A DNA stretch of 64,000 bases, from assembly GCA_949128115.1 (NCBI GenBank), contig OX421963.1:87181602-87245601 (forward strand), read 5' to 3'. The position numbers were made by a program, and so were the translations under genes. The notes under the pieces were generated by a model. That model made no database searches. It saw only the letters and a list, made by a program, of their open reading frames with translations, and was not told the DNA's origin. Source of the stretch: Anaspis maculata (lineage: Eukaryota > Arthropoda > Insecta > Coleoptera > Scraptiidae). Positions 55,201 through 64,000 of this stretch are shown piece after piece (within the stretch, counting starts at the first letter, position 1; every line of letters begins with the position of its first letter).

Positions 55201-56500
55201 TATAAATAGAGCTTTGAGCTTTGTGCAATTCAAAAAATGTGTGACTATACTTAGATGCAGAAGTAATTCAAAAAGAGTAATAAAGGGTAAAAAATTAGAT
55301 TTGAATTTAAACAATTTGAGGATTTGTCTCATCTGCGGTGCAAAGAACCCACCAACAAGCAAAACCTAGTCCGTCGACGAGGAGCACGTAAGTTATCGCC
55401 CTTTAAACGTAGCGTGTAGAATCTTTGTCGGCACGTCTGTGACACCTCGTATGATGTATTTCGCCGCCTTGATGTATGGCCTTTATTATATTTTCGGTTG
55501 TAGTATAGTAATATTTTTTTATATGCGCGATATATGAAAGGATGTTTTGTGCCTCGGCTGTTGTCGTATCCAGTGAATAATGCGGCTGGCTCGGATTTCT
55601 GGTTATTTATACTTTATAAGGCCTGCCAACCGTGTAGGTGTGAAAGTGGTTGACACAAAATGGAAATTATTAACAGCGGAATGGACGGCAAATAAAACAT
55701 CGCGACAACAACGAAAAACCGCGCCGTGCCGATATAATAATTTTTAATAATTCGAAATTTATACGTCCGTCCTTCTTGTTGAAAATACCGTGCCTTTACA
55801 GGATGCGTCTTGCGAACAATCGAGATTACGTCGTAACATATTCAGTTTGTACCTATTATATGAGCGTTAAAAACTGATGTGATATCAACGATTTTCACGT
55901 ATGGTGGTGGTATGATTCTTGGAGCCCGAAAAACTCTACAATCCTCCACTCCTTAGGTATACTGAGTATTCAATCGCTTGGGAACCCTGGGATGTATCAT
56001 CTGATATCTTATCATATCTGTAGAATATATATAAAGAAACCACAAGGACCTCATTGCTTGCTTCCGCTGATATAACTTCCGAATTATAACCAGTCTAAGT
56101 ACTATGCTCATTGAATTATTGAATCATCCTATTCAACTTAACTAACTTGACTCGCTAGAGATCCCGACGCGCTAATAGAACACATCTGCATAATTGGCGG
56201 AGGTGCCGTGCTTGCATGCCAGAGCATACGTGAACCCGATGGACTTTTTTAGAGTCTTCACGAATGAACTGGTGGCCAGTGCTGGAATTGGAGGCATGGC
56301 CGTCGCATGGAAGGAAGACGCGTGGAATACTTTCTCGAAAAGAACACGTGAGTTGATCAAATAAGGTACAGAGAAGCCAGGCGGATGCGATAATTCAACT
56401 GACGTGTATTTAGTAGTAAGCAGTAATGAAAAGTGCGTGTTAGCGTGTTCAAACGTTCGCCTCTTCTTTATTCAAGTATCCAACGTAAATTTTCAAAAAT
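52201..56500. other. anonymous intergenic DNA
   Basis: No recognisable gene family. A plus-strand open stretch at about 56198-56362 (contains MDFFRVFTNELVASAGIGGM) ends near a GTGAGT and could be an exon. The 110-codon frame at 54080 has no motif. Short TAGGTACC microsatellites occur near 53620 and 54586. Confidence 0.35.
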
Positions 56501-56508
56501 ATTTCTGT

Positions 56509-56630
56509 CATATTTCTGTAATCTTGAAAAATTAGGTTCTTGATCCTGATAGTGACAGTGATCATATTTACAGTCTGATAGTGATCAGGAATCAAGAACC
56601 TGATATGTAAAGATTACGGAGATATGATGG
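56509..56630. repeat. hairpin of about 120 bp
   Basis: TTAGGTTCTTGATCCTGAT pairs with ATCAGGAATCAAGAACCTGA, and outer stretches around TGTAATCTT also pair. It is MITE-like, with no target duplication assigned. Confidence 0.6.
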
Positions 56631-56915
56631 AATATGTCTTGTCAGCGATATCCAAGAGTTGCCCTTGAAAGATTGATTTCTCTGGACCAGTGGCGCAGCC
56701 AAGGGGGGGCTAGGGGGCCATAGCCCCCCCCAGACAGTCTCGCTTTTTCACCGAAGCAATGAAAAATTTTGAACAAAATAAAAAAATTATTGTGTTTGAC
56801 TGTTACCTTCTTTATCATTTAGAAAATAGATCATTAGTCTCTGTGTGTAAGAGTTGCACTGCGATTGGATTGCGCGTTTTTTTTTCAATTGGTGCGGAGA
56901 GAGAAACTTTCGGTT

Positions 56916-57235
56916 TAAGGACGGAGTTGAATTGGTAAGATAAGCGTTGCGGAATCAACCCCTGTGGGTTTATTTCTTGACAGAATCTCACCATTCAGGT
57001 TTCTTCCAAAAGCTACAAGGATGCACTTTGGTTTGAGCTTATTGGTATTTCCAAAATCCAAAAATCAAAAAAATATTTTTTGATTTTGGAAATGCCAGTT
57101 TGGCTCAAACCAAACTGCATCCTTGTAGCTTTCGAGAGAGACCTAAATGGTAAGATTCTGTCAAGGAATGAACCCACAGGGATTATTGATTCCACAACGC
57201 TTATATCCGCAACCGATATAACTCCGTCCTTAAGC
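56916..57235. repeat. long palindrome nested in the hAT element (TTAA edges)
   Basis: GGACGGAGTT at the left and AACTCCGTCC at the right are both bordered by TTAA. Arms of about 155 bp pair with few mismatches around a centre near 57076. TTAA edges suggest a piggyBac-type mobiliser, but the edges themselves are part of the palindrome, so this is tentative. Confidence 0.65.
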
Positions 57236-57282
57236 AAGTATACTCACCTACCTATTAGGCTTATTTTGTAACTTCTCGTTCA

Positions 57283-57366
57283 CTAACGACTCGTTAGTGA
57301 ACGATTATCGTTCAGACTGCCAATTAACGACTCGTTAGCGAACGATTATCGTTCAGACTGCCACTA
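57283..57366. repeat. two-unit tandem repeat
   Basis: AACGACTCGTTAG.GAACGAT followed by TATCGTTCAGACTGCCA occurs twice, with a period of about 43 bp. Confidence 0.8.
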
Positions 57367-57736
57367 TCGATAGATCTAACAAGAACACAAAAAACCGTAT
57401 TTCGTGAACAGCTGCGTTCGGCCGTATCGTTTGTATGTGCCGAACGATCGTGTATGACGTTTCTACGTAGCGCAGCGCAGCTGTCAGTTTGCAAGTGTCA
57501 TTACTACCATTTATTACTGTCATTTTCCTCGCAAACCCGGCGAATACTGAATTTAATACCCACTTCAATTTAAGGAAGGTAACATTGGTACCACAATAAT
57601 TATACTCGGAAATAGGATACCAAGGCCCTTTTTCCGGGGGGGAGGGGTGGAGGGGTTCGCCTTTGACGCAGCTCGCTTCGCTCGCGTTCATTAGTCCCCC
57701 CCATGGCTAAATCCTGGCTGCGCCACTGCTCTGGAC

Positions 57737-58376
57737 CGGTCTCCTAATAACAAATTGAAGTATAACTGGTTTAGTCAACTACGTAATTTGTTGAAAACTG
57801 AATTTAATGTGGATCTGCCCATCTACCTTTTTCTGCTGAAATTATTAATGAAATTGTAGAAAAGTGTAACACCGCAGTGAGAAGGGACGACTGGGACAAG
57901 ATTCTTTTCAGTCAGCAGTGCAGTTTTTACAAATATTTGCTTCCGCAAGGAAGGCCTGATTTGGTGGAAGATCTGTTCAAGTTGAATCTACCTCTAGGTC
58001 ACAGAAGATGTTTGACATAGTTGAGAACAGTGAATTCTTTTGGTCTAAGTCTTTTTGTCAACGGTTTAGCTATAAGGTGAGGAATGATCTGTGCTCTCTC
58101 TGCAACCTTCAGAGGCGAGAGGATGTCAAACACATATTTTTTGAGTGCCCGTTGTATACCGGATTGAGACATGCATTGTCCAGACTATACAGAAGGAAGA
58201 CCATCTCATTCTGCGGGATGTTGATCGACCTGATGCCTCGATGATCCACAGATTCTTGGGGGAGGCTTCTCTTGTATGCTTCTTTGAGTCTAACTTGGAC
58301 TTTTTCCCATATAGTGATCGTACATTTCCCTTGTATTCAACCACTCTTTTTTTCAACCCCTTTTTCATCTTATAGT
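57737..58376 (+). pseudogene. 3' end of a dead LINE ORF2
   Basis: Translation gives LCSLCNLQRREDVKHIFFEC in one frame, followed by PLYTGLRHAL. This is the C-terminal CCHC zinc motif that closes the RT protein in R1/Jockey/I-type LINEs. Upstream text around 57840-58000 looks like the preceding connection region, and after a shift the frame runs on to 58375. Only the tail of the ORF survives. The part before 57737 is separated by the hAT insertion. Confidence 0.7.
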
Positions 58377-58379
58377 AGT

Positions 58380-58680
58380 TTGAAAAAGTAAGTGTTAGTA
58401 ATCATCAACACACTACCTGAATTTAACATAATATCTTCAACAAAGTTCAAACAGGCGGAACTATACCTGGTTGTTTTATGTATCGCTGTATGTACAGCGA
58501 GCCCAATGCGTGGTATACGTAAATACCCATATTTGTTGGTGGTCCCAGACAAAAGATCATAAGTATCATCGTTTTTATCGTTCGATCAACTCTTTCCCAA
58601 GGATTTGCTTGGGGGTGATATCGTTCATTGTATACGATTTTACAGTCATATTTCAAGCACAATTTCCCCAAAAATGGGGA
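58380..58680 (-). pseudogene. gypsy integrase fragment
   Basis: Minus-strand frames give YNERYHPQANPWERVDRTIK, which contains the catalytic glutamate. After a shift comes GYLRIPRIGLAVHTAIHKTT, then SSACLNF, the segment ending in the expected LNFGR. The rest of the element is not seen nearby. Confidence 0.8.
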
Positions 58681-59099
58681 AAGGCGCTTTTAGCTTCAAT
58701 TTGTTCGTCCGTCCGTCAGTCAGTCCGTCTGTCCATCCCTCTGACCATCTGTACCCGGAATAACTCTTGATAGGGAAAAGAGATATCGATGTAGTGTAAA
58801 GCTGATAAATAGGTCGCGGGGACATAACCGTCACCTTAGCACCCGTTATGGCAACGTTGTACAGTATGCCTGACGTGGCAACTGCGCAATGCGCATCCTT
58901 TTCACCGTTGAATTGACATGAAACGATCACGCAAGCGCAGACAGGGTGCCAAGGTATCGCTGTAGAGATTCGTTTCTTTTTCACATCACTCAGACAAATG
59001 TTGAGTTTAGCACAACTATTTTTTTGATAGAGTGGCAATTGTTCAATAAATCATCTATCTAATTTATTACAACTAAAGAAAATGGTATTCACAAGTACT

Positions 59100-59540
59100 A
59101 TAGTGACAATAACATTATACTATACCCATCTTTAGCACGCCATTTTTGTTCCCGCGACCTATGGTGAATATGTCCAGGATGCCAAGTTGACTTTTGGTTT
59201 TCTGTTGCTTTGCCGCCATCTTTGATCCGCCATTTTGAATTTTTCTAAAAGTAATCTGATTTTGATGAAACTTGCAGGCAATGTAAGCTACATCAAGGAA
59301 CATCCAATTTTGGACAATTGATGGCTTTGCAGCCATCTTGTATTCGCCATAGTTAACAGGTTTCAAAGTGATAGAACTAGGAGAATTAGTCTCTTACGAA
59401 AAGAGACATTTTCGATAGCATATGTGTTCAGCATGTAAAACTGACTAATGGTTTCAGTCATTTGGCCGCCATCTTTGATCCACCATTGAAATTTACTTGA
59501 AAAAGCACCAATTTGAGTGAAATTGGCAGGCGATGTGAAT
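59100..59540. repeat. dispersed CGCCATCTT/CGCCATTTT repeat
   Basis: The phrases GCCGCCATCTTTGATC and CCATTTTGAATTT recur twice here, about 240 bp apart, and resemble 17060 and 24915. Confidence 0.5.
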
Positions 59541-59599
59541 TTTTCGCCGTCAACTTGTATATTTTTCAATTTTTGCACATCACATTCTTCACTCACCTA

Positions 59600-59795
59600 T
59601 ATATTTTTTTCATTTATTGTATTGTCTTATTTTACGAGGCGGCATTCAGCTATAAGCTGCTCTACCATGCAACCTCGGGGACAGCACAAAATATCCATGG
59701 ATGAAGTAGGATTCGAACCCACACAGGGCAGCGCGAATGGTTTGGCTTGCCATCACCTGTACCACTCGGCTACCACCGCTCCTGTATATCTGCTA
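59600..59795 (-). mobile_element. tRNA-derived SINE-like unit
   Basis: On the minus strand GGTAGCCGAGTGGTACAGG (A-box type) is followed by GGGTTCGAATCCTAC (B-box). The long spacing recalls class II (Ser/Leu) tRNAs. A body with CTGTCCCCGAGGTTGCATGG follows and ends in a TA-rich tail. The head does not fold as a proper tRNA, so I favour a SINE. Confidence 0.65.
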
Positions 59796-59800
59796 CTATA

Positions 59801-60341
59801 CAGGGTGTTTTAGCGATGATAGCAAAAAATTTAACTGTAAGTAAATCTCGTCAAAATACGACGAAAAACTATATACCATTTTGCAAAGTTCGGCCTGATG
59901 ACGAAGATACAGCCTTTAAAAGTCCACTATTTTCGGACTTCCAAAACTTGTAGCACAGGAACGTTTTGACAAAATTAGCCCAAATTCAGCATAAACTGAT
60001 GGTTCATCAACATTATATATCAACCTGCCAAGTTTTGAAAGAATCCAATAAGTAGCGTAGAAATTATAAGGGGGTCAATTTGGGTCAACTTTTCTTTGGA
60101 TGCTTCTGTATTATTGACCCTCATGACTCCTACGCCACTGGCTGGATTCTTCCAAAATTTGGCAGGTCGGTAGATAGATTCGACAAACCAGTCTATGGTG
60201 AGTTTAAGTCGATTTCGTCAGAATGTTCCTGAGTTACAAATTTTTGAAATCTGGGAAAAGTGAACTTTGAAGGGTTCTCGTCATATTTCAACGGGATCTA
60301 CCCACAGTTGAACTTTTTGCTATCATCACTGAAACACCCTG
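59801..60341. mobile_element. MITE with CAGGGTGTTT termini (TA target)
   Basis: The left CAGGGTGTTTTAGCGATGAT is inverted at the right with one or two mismatches, and pairing extends about 60 bp (GATAGCAAAAA.TT.AACTGT). TA lies at 59799-59800 and 60342-60343. No ORF. The terminal CAGGGTG is shared with the MITE at 4048. Confidence 0.85.
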
Positions 60342-60615
60342 TATATTACTTATTTTTCTAAGGAATTGCGCCATTATAACTCGGTAACGGGTACCTTTTG
60401 TTTATTTAGAATTACTCTAGCGAAATTATTTGAGATCGATAAAGGAGAGAGGAAAATACAAGTTTTGGTAAATGAACTTTTTTGGCGCACCCTGTATTAG
60501 TAGAAACAAAAAATTTCCGTGGCAATTTTTTTGAGCTGCTGTTCACAACGCAAATAAAATGGAAACTCCAACTCTTCCCATTTTTCCTGAAAAATCTCAT
60601 CTCATCGGCGACATA

Positions 60616-61161
60616 CAGAGTGTCTCAAAAATATCGCAATCCGAGCAGAGCAGTACAAAGCGGCATATGGAGTCCACTCAAGAATACGAGAAAAATATTA
60701 AAAAAAATTATTGATATTCATTTTTCAAGATATCAAAAAATAGGGCAGGGTGGGGTCACTCCTCTTTATTTTCGCTATTCAAAGCGATTTTCTGGGAATT
60801 TTTATGATAAACTAATCAGTGAAAATCATTCAATCACTGAAAGTGCACTGAATTTCTACTTACGATACAGAGTAAGTCATGAATCACAAAAATTCATTTT
60901 TCTTTATTGATGCCTGTGAAATATTCCTTTGGCCTGAAATAATTGAAAACAAGATATACGACTCTTCAAGTCTCAAATGGTTGATAATTTTTACTAATTA
61001 GTCCATCACAAACAGCTTCCCAAAATTACCTCGAATAACGAGAGTATAGAAGGCAGTTCTTTGATTTTGATATACTCAAGAATAAAAGTCATTATTTTTT
61101 TTATTTTTCACGTGTTGAAACGCTCTCGACTTGGATTGCGATACTTTCGAGACAGCCTGTG
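60616..61161. mobile_element. MITE-like TIR element (TA target)
   Basis: CAGAGTGTCTCAAAAATATC at the left and GATACTTTCGAGACAGCCTG at the right form imperfect inverted repeats of about 38 bp, sharing TATCGCAATCC. TA flanks both ends (60614-60615, 61162-61163). Pairing inside is weak. Confidence 0.7.
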
Positions 61162-61163
61162 TA

Positions 61164-62590
61164 ATCCAGTTTCACGGCTTTTTCCAACAGAGAAGGTTAT
61201 GGGAAAAAGTGTTGCATTGGCACGGATGGTACGATGCCCACTGGATACTGACGGTTTGGCAGGTAGTTGCCTGAATGTACTATGTGTGATACTGATTAGA
61301 CAGTTCGTCGGTACAGAAATAACTTGCTCTGAATCACATTCCAGACTTCTAAGACGAATATGAACCTATATCATGAAAAAATGTAGAAACATTCTCCTTT
61401 TCTGTAAACTAAAACTTTTTTTTTTCGAAATCAATGAATTCTCAGTTCTTATTTGTTCAATCTCTACAAAGCAGTTGCATGGTCAAAGAGTCATGGTGTT
61501 CTACAAAACAATTCAATTTTATTTTGTTCTGGTACATTGTGATTCAGAAGTGTCGGAACAAACCCTTATACGGTGTATGAAATCTTTTCTGTAGCCCTGC
61601 AAGAATACTTATCGAGAAAATATTCTCTCCGACTGTTAGATATACCTAATGGGTGAACGAATAAATTTCTCCGCAAGTCGCTTATGATTCCTGAAAATCT
61701 GGCGGAAAAACGTGGCTACTAAGAAGACCGAGGCCTACTTTGAGGAGAAATTTATTCGATCACTCTCTATCAACCAGGGGATGTCGATCAAATTTTTTTT
61801 TCATAGGTATCCACAGAGTGAGTCAGAATCGTTTCTTCAAAAAATGCCTCCAAACCATTTGGTTGGTCCTTGAACCGATGTAGAGCAGAACATCACAGGG
61901 TTTTGTAGCTGGGAATAATTTTTGAAGGCATTTTCGCAAGTAAAATTATTTCTTTAGATTTAAAACTCACTCTGTATAGTAAATGGAAATCTAGTGAACA
62001 TCCAGTGGTTAATATTTCTCATTCATAATTTTCACATTTACATATTTAAGATTAATCTTTTGGAATAACGAACCTATAAAAGAGGCTTTTTTGGGGCTTG
62101 CGGAAAATGTGTTATTCTATAGTTATAATCGGGTGAAATTAGTGGAAGGACAAGCGCATGTGGCCTAGAATGTGTGAGTTGCCTTAGGTAGCTAAGGCCA
62201 CACCGAAACACCGAGAGAGGGCGCCCCCCTTACAACTTACCGCTTTGGTCAAAGCTAGTCTAGGTACACTCCCAAAAATTATATGTAAAATTTTTCACTA
62301 CGATTACGTTAATTTTTGTAAAAGCAAGTCCACATGGAATATTGTAAAACTTTTACAACCTATCACTTGTAAAAAGTTTACGGTGTGGTTTGTGTCTTAT
62401 TTGGTGGATATTTACTAGTATTTACTAATATTTACGAGAATGATTTTCAAAATATATGGTAAAATTGGTGATTTTACTAAATAACCAGTACATTAATATA
62501 CGAAATATTTGATAAATTTTCAAAAATTTTCAATGGCTTTTACGAATAAATAGGTACATTTTTTTTAAATAAAGTCCAGCGGTTTTGTTT
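61164..62590. other. anonymous DNA
   Basis: No gene recognised. A small inverted repeat (GAACGAATAAATTTCTCC at 61655 and its near-inverse at 61744-61762) could be another tiny MITE. Confidence 0.4.
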
Positions 62591-62595
62591 TAGTA

Positions 62596-62610
62596 TTTTA
62601 TTTTATTTTT
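62596..62610 (-). terminator. possible polyadenylation signals downstream of the transposase-like ORF
   Basis: On the minus strand AAAAATAAAATAAAATAC lies about 175 bp after the stop codon of the 62782-63927 frame. It offers two overlapping AATAAA hexamers. Confidence 0.45.
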
Positions 62611-62781
62611 CGTTACACTTTCAACATTCTCTTTGAAACGAAATATGTACTTATCGTACTACTACTACGGTGATTCTACTACTACTACAATTCTCTAGAA
62701 AAAAAAATCAATTCTAAACAAAAGGCTCAAGTATCAAGACTAAATAATAAGTAAGAAAAAAGTCACATGAGAATAACACAA

Positions 62782-63927
62782 TTAAAAAACAAAAGTGAAT
62801 TTCGGAACTACGTACCAATCAGAAGATTTACATGTTTGACTCAATTCGTAAGGCTCTTTATATAAAAGAAGATTGAAGTCAACAAAATTGAGATTGTTTT
62901 CTTCTTTGACTCTGTATGCAAAATGATGCCTATCAAAAGTTATTGTCTCCCAAAGTTGTGTAATGAAATATACTTTATTGTCTATAAAAACGATGTCCAA
63001 GATTTTTTCAAAGCCAGGTAATTTTGATTTTGTTTGTCTAGTACACAGTATAAAGTTTACCTTATACATAAAACCGAGTTTAAACCATTTGGTTTGTTTG
63101 AGGTTGACATTTGTAGGTAAATCGATGTTTGCAACCAAAACATGATTGAATTGATAGGTTTCTCTATTTACAATTTTTGTAGGGCCCATTTCATATTTTA
63201 CTTCTAAAATATCGGTACTATGCCAGCACTTGAACATTTTTTGCTGATGTCGCTCAGCGAGTGACTTTGGCAAATTTATGAAGTTAAGAATTTTGTTGGA
63301 AAGCTGTTTAAACTCATTGTGTTTGGCCTCATATCTCATTGTCCAATTATGGATCAGAGGTCCCATCATTTCTATAGTTTTTGGATAATGAGTAACTAAA
63401 TGATGTTTAGGTAAAAGGTTTAAATCATATTCTTTTTGTAATGAGGCATGGTGCAAGTTGATGTAATTTGTTAAGCAATTAATTTCCAATTTTGTTAACC
63501 GGGGAGCAAATGCTATTAGCGAGATGGACAGTAATAACGAATACACCTCCCACTTCTCTTTATGACTGTCTGATATCAAGTCACCAATGATTAAAGGCAA
63601 GTACCGCATGAGACACCAGGTCTGGGCAGCCCTTTCCCCTAACAAATGACCTTGCTTTTCTAAACAAATAGGACTTGGTAAATTTTTGCTATTGATAATT
63701 CCATAGTTGAAAAATTTTATACGTTCATTTATGTCCGACAATGTTGTAGCCTTTTCGGATATTAAATACTTGAGAAAAAGTTTAATCTCAAACTGAGCAA
63801 TCCCCTCGAGAATATCGTGCATTATATCAACCGATCGACTCTCACAAAGTTTGAAGTATTGTAGATCGTTAAGAACGCTTCTTCTCTTTATTCCATATAT
63901 ATTATTCACGTTTCCCGATTCCAACTC
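62782..63927 (-). CDS. exon of a transposase-domain-like protein (CACTA/EnSpm-like?)
   Basis: An open minus-strand frame of about 380 codons with no stop. Early text RRSVLNDLQYFKLCESRSVD runs into IMHDILEGIAQFEIKLFLKY. RAAQTWCLMRYLPLIIGDLI and LLPKHHLVTHYPKTIEMMGP follow, and then the MRYEAKHNEFKQL block. These match conserved blocks I know from transposase-domain proteins in many animal genomes, with a helical RNase-H-like core. No ATG precedes the first block: the frame begins after TAG at 63928-63930. That TAG, preceded by TTGT on the minus strand, also makes a plausible splice acceptor, so upstream exons probably lie beyond the window. It could be a live element or a domesticated gene. 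Superfamily assignment is tentative. Confidence 0.6.
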   Translation of the reverse strand, partial: ELESGNVNNIYGIKRRSVLNDLQYFKLCESRSVDIMHDILEGIAQFEIKLFLKYLISEKATTLSDINERIKFFNYGIINSKNLPSPICLEKQGHLLGERAAQTWCLMRYLPLIIGDLISDSHKEKWEVYSLLLSISLIAFAPRLTKLEINCLTNYINLHHASLQKEYDLNLLPKHHLVTHYPKTIEMMGPLIHNWTMRYEAKHNEFKQLSNKILNFINLPKSLAERHQQKMFKCWHSTDILEVKYEMGPTKIVNRETYQFNHVLVANIDLPTNVNLKQTKWFKLGFMYKVNFILCTRQTKSKLPGFEKILDIVFIDNKVYFITQLWETITFDRHHFAYRVKEENNLNFVDFNLLLYKEPYELSQTCKSSDWYVVPKFTFVF

Positions 63928-64000
63928 CTAACAATGTTGTTCGTAGTTTTTTGTTGATCTCAATAAAGAAGGATCTTCTTCAAATTTTTCATTGGCCACA

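Larger units (their letters stand above)
56688..57728. mobile_element. non-autonomous hAT element, 8-bp target duplication
   Basis: It starts CAGTGGCGCAGCCA and ends TGGCTGCGCCACTG. CTCTGGAC at 56680-56687 and 57729-57736 is a perfect 8-bp duplication. CAGTGGCG termini with 8-bp duplications are typical of hAT elements (Tip100-like). No transposase frame is left. It contains a long internal palindrome and a two-unit tandem repeat. It interrupts the 3' region of a dead LINE. Confidence 0.92.

Overview
This is a eukaryotic, almost certainly arthropod (insect-like) nuclear window of moderate AT richness. I found no bacterial-type gene organisation. Support for this comes from BEL/Pao and Ty3/gypsy LTR retrotransposons, an ORF1/ORF2 non-LTR retrotransposon, tRNA-derived SINE-like units, hAT and Tc1-type DNA transposons, many fold-back MITEs, and scattered TAGGTACC-type microsatellite that is common in insect intergenic DNA. 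The exact order cannot be fixed from sequence alone. No complete, confidently recognisable host protein-coding gene was seen. The window is essentially a transposable-element nest with some anonymous intergenic DNA.

Layout. 1-2787: anonymous DNA with an inverted repeat near its two ends. 2788-28875: one dead BEL/Pao element stretched to about 26 kb. Its 5' LTR is split by a fold-back MITE that itself holds another MITE. Its protease and RT remains lie at 6.4-7.9 kb, a foreign block at about 7.9-10.4 kb, its RNase H and integrase at 10.6-12.2 kb, and its integrase C-terminus and 3' LTR at 27.6-28.9 kb. The integrase is interrupted by about 15 kb that holds a short-LTR gypsy derivative (14.5-17.0 kb), an intact two-ORF LINE on the minus strand (17.5-21.9 kb), several MITEs and a compact LTR element with identical 265-bp repeats (26.25-27.41 kb).

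29.6-44.2 kb: an old gypsy element cut into four pieces by three independent insertions. These are a fold-back element with a 9-bp target duplication (30310-32300), a Tc1-like transposon (about 32715-34349) carrying its own MITE, and a complete, apparently young gypsy element (34735-43593). The young element has LTRs of exactly 1494 bp each and intact gag and pol.

45.8-49.2 kb: a nested fold-back complex whose loop holds a decayed minus-strand gene fragment of the EEADTR/DTD type. 50-52.2 kb: minus-strand gypsy debris with a TA-flanked MITE. 52.3-56.5 kb: anonymous DNA. 56.7-57.7 kb: a hAT element with a perfect 8-bp target duplication, carrying an internal palindrome, inserted in the 3' end of a dead LINE. 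58.4-61.2 kb: gypsy debris, a SINE and two TA-flanked MITEs. 62.6-63.93 kb: a long minus-strand exon-like ORF resembling a transposase-domain protein.

How they work together: the young gypsy (gag, pol, LTR promoters) and the LINE (ORF1p, ORF2p) look competent for autonomous movement. The short-LTR gypsy derivative, the 265-bp-LTR element, the MITEs and the SINEs lack enzymes and would need proteins supplied in trans. Insertions that split recognisable reading frames give a relative chronology of transposition.
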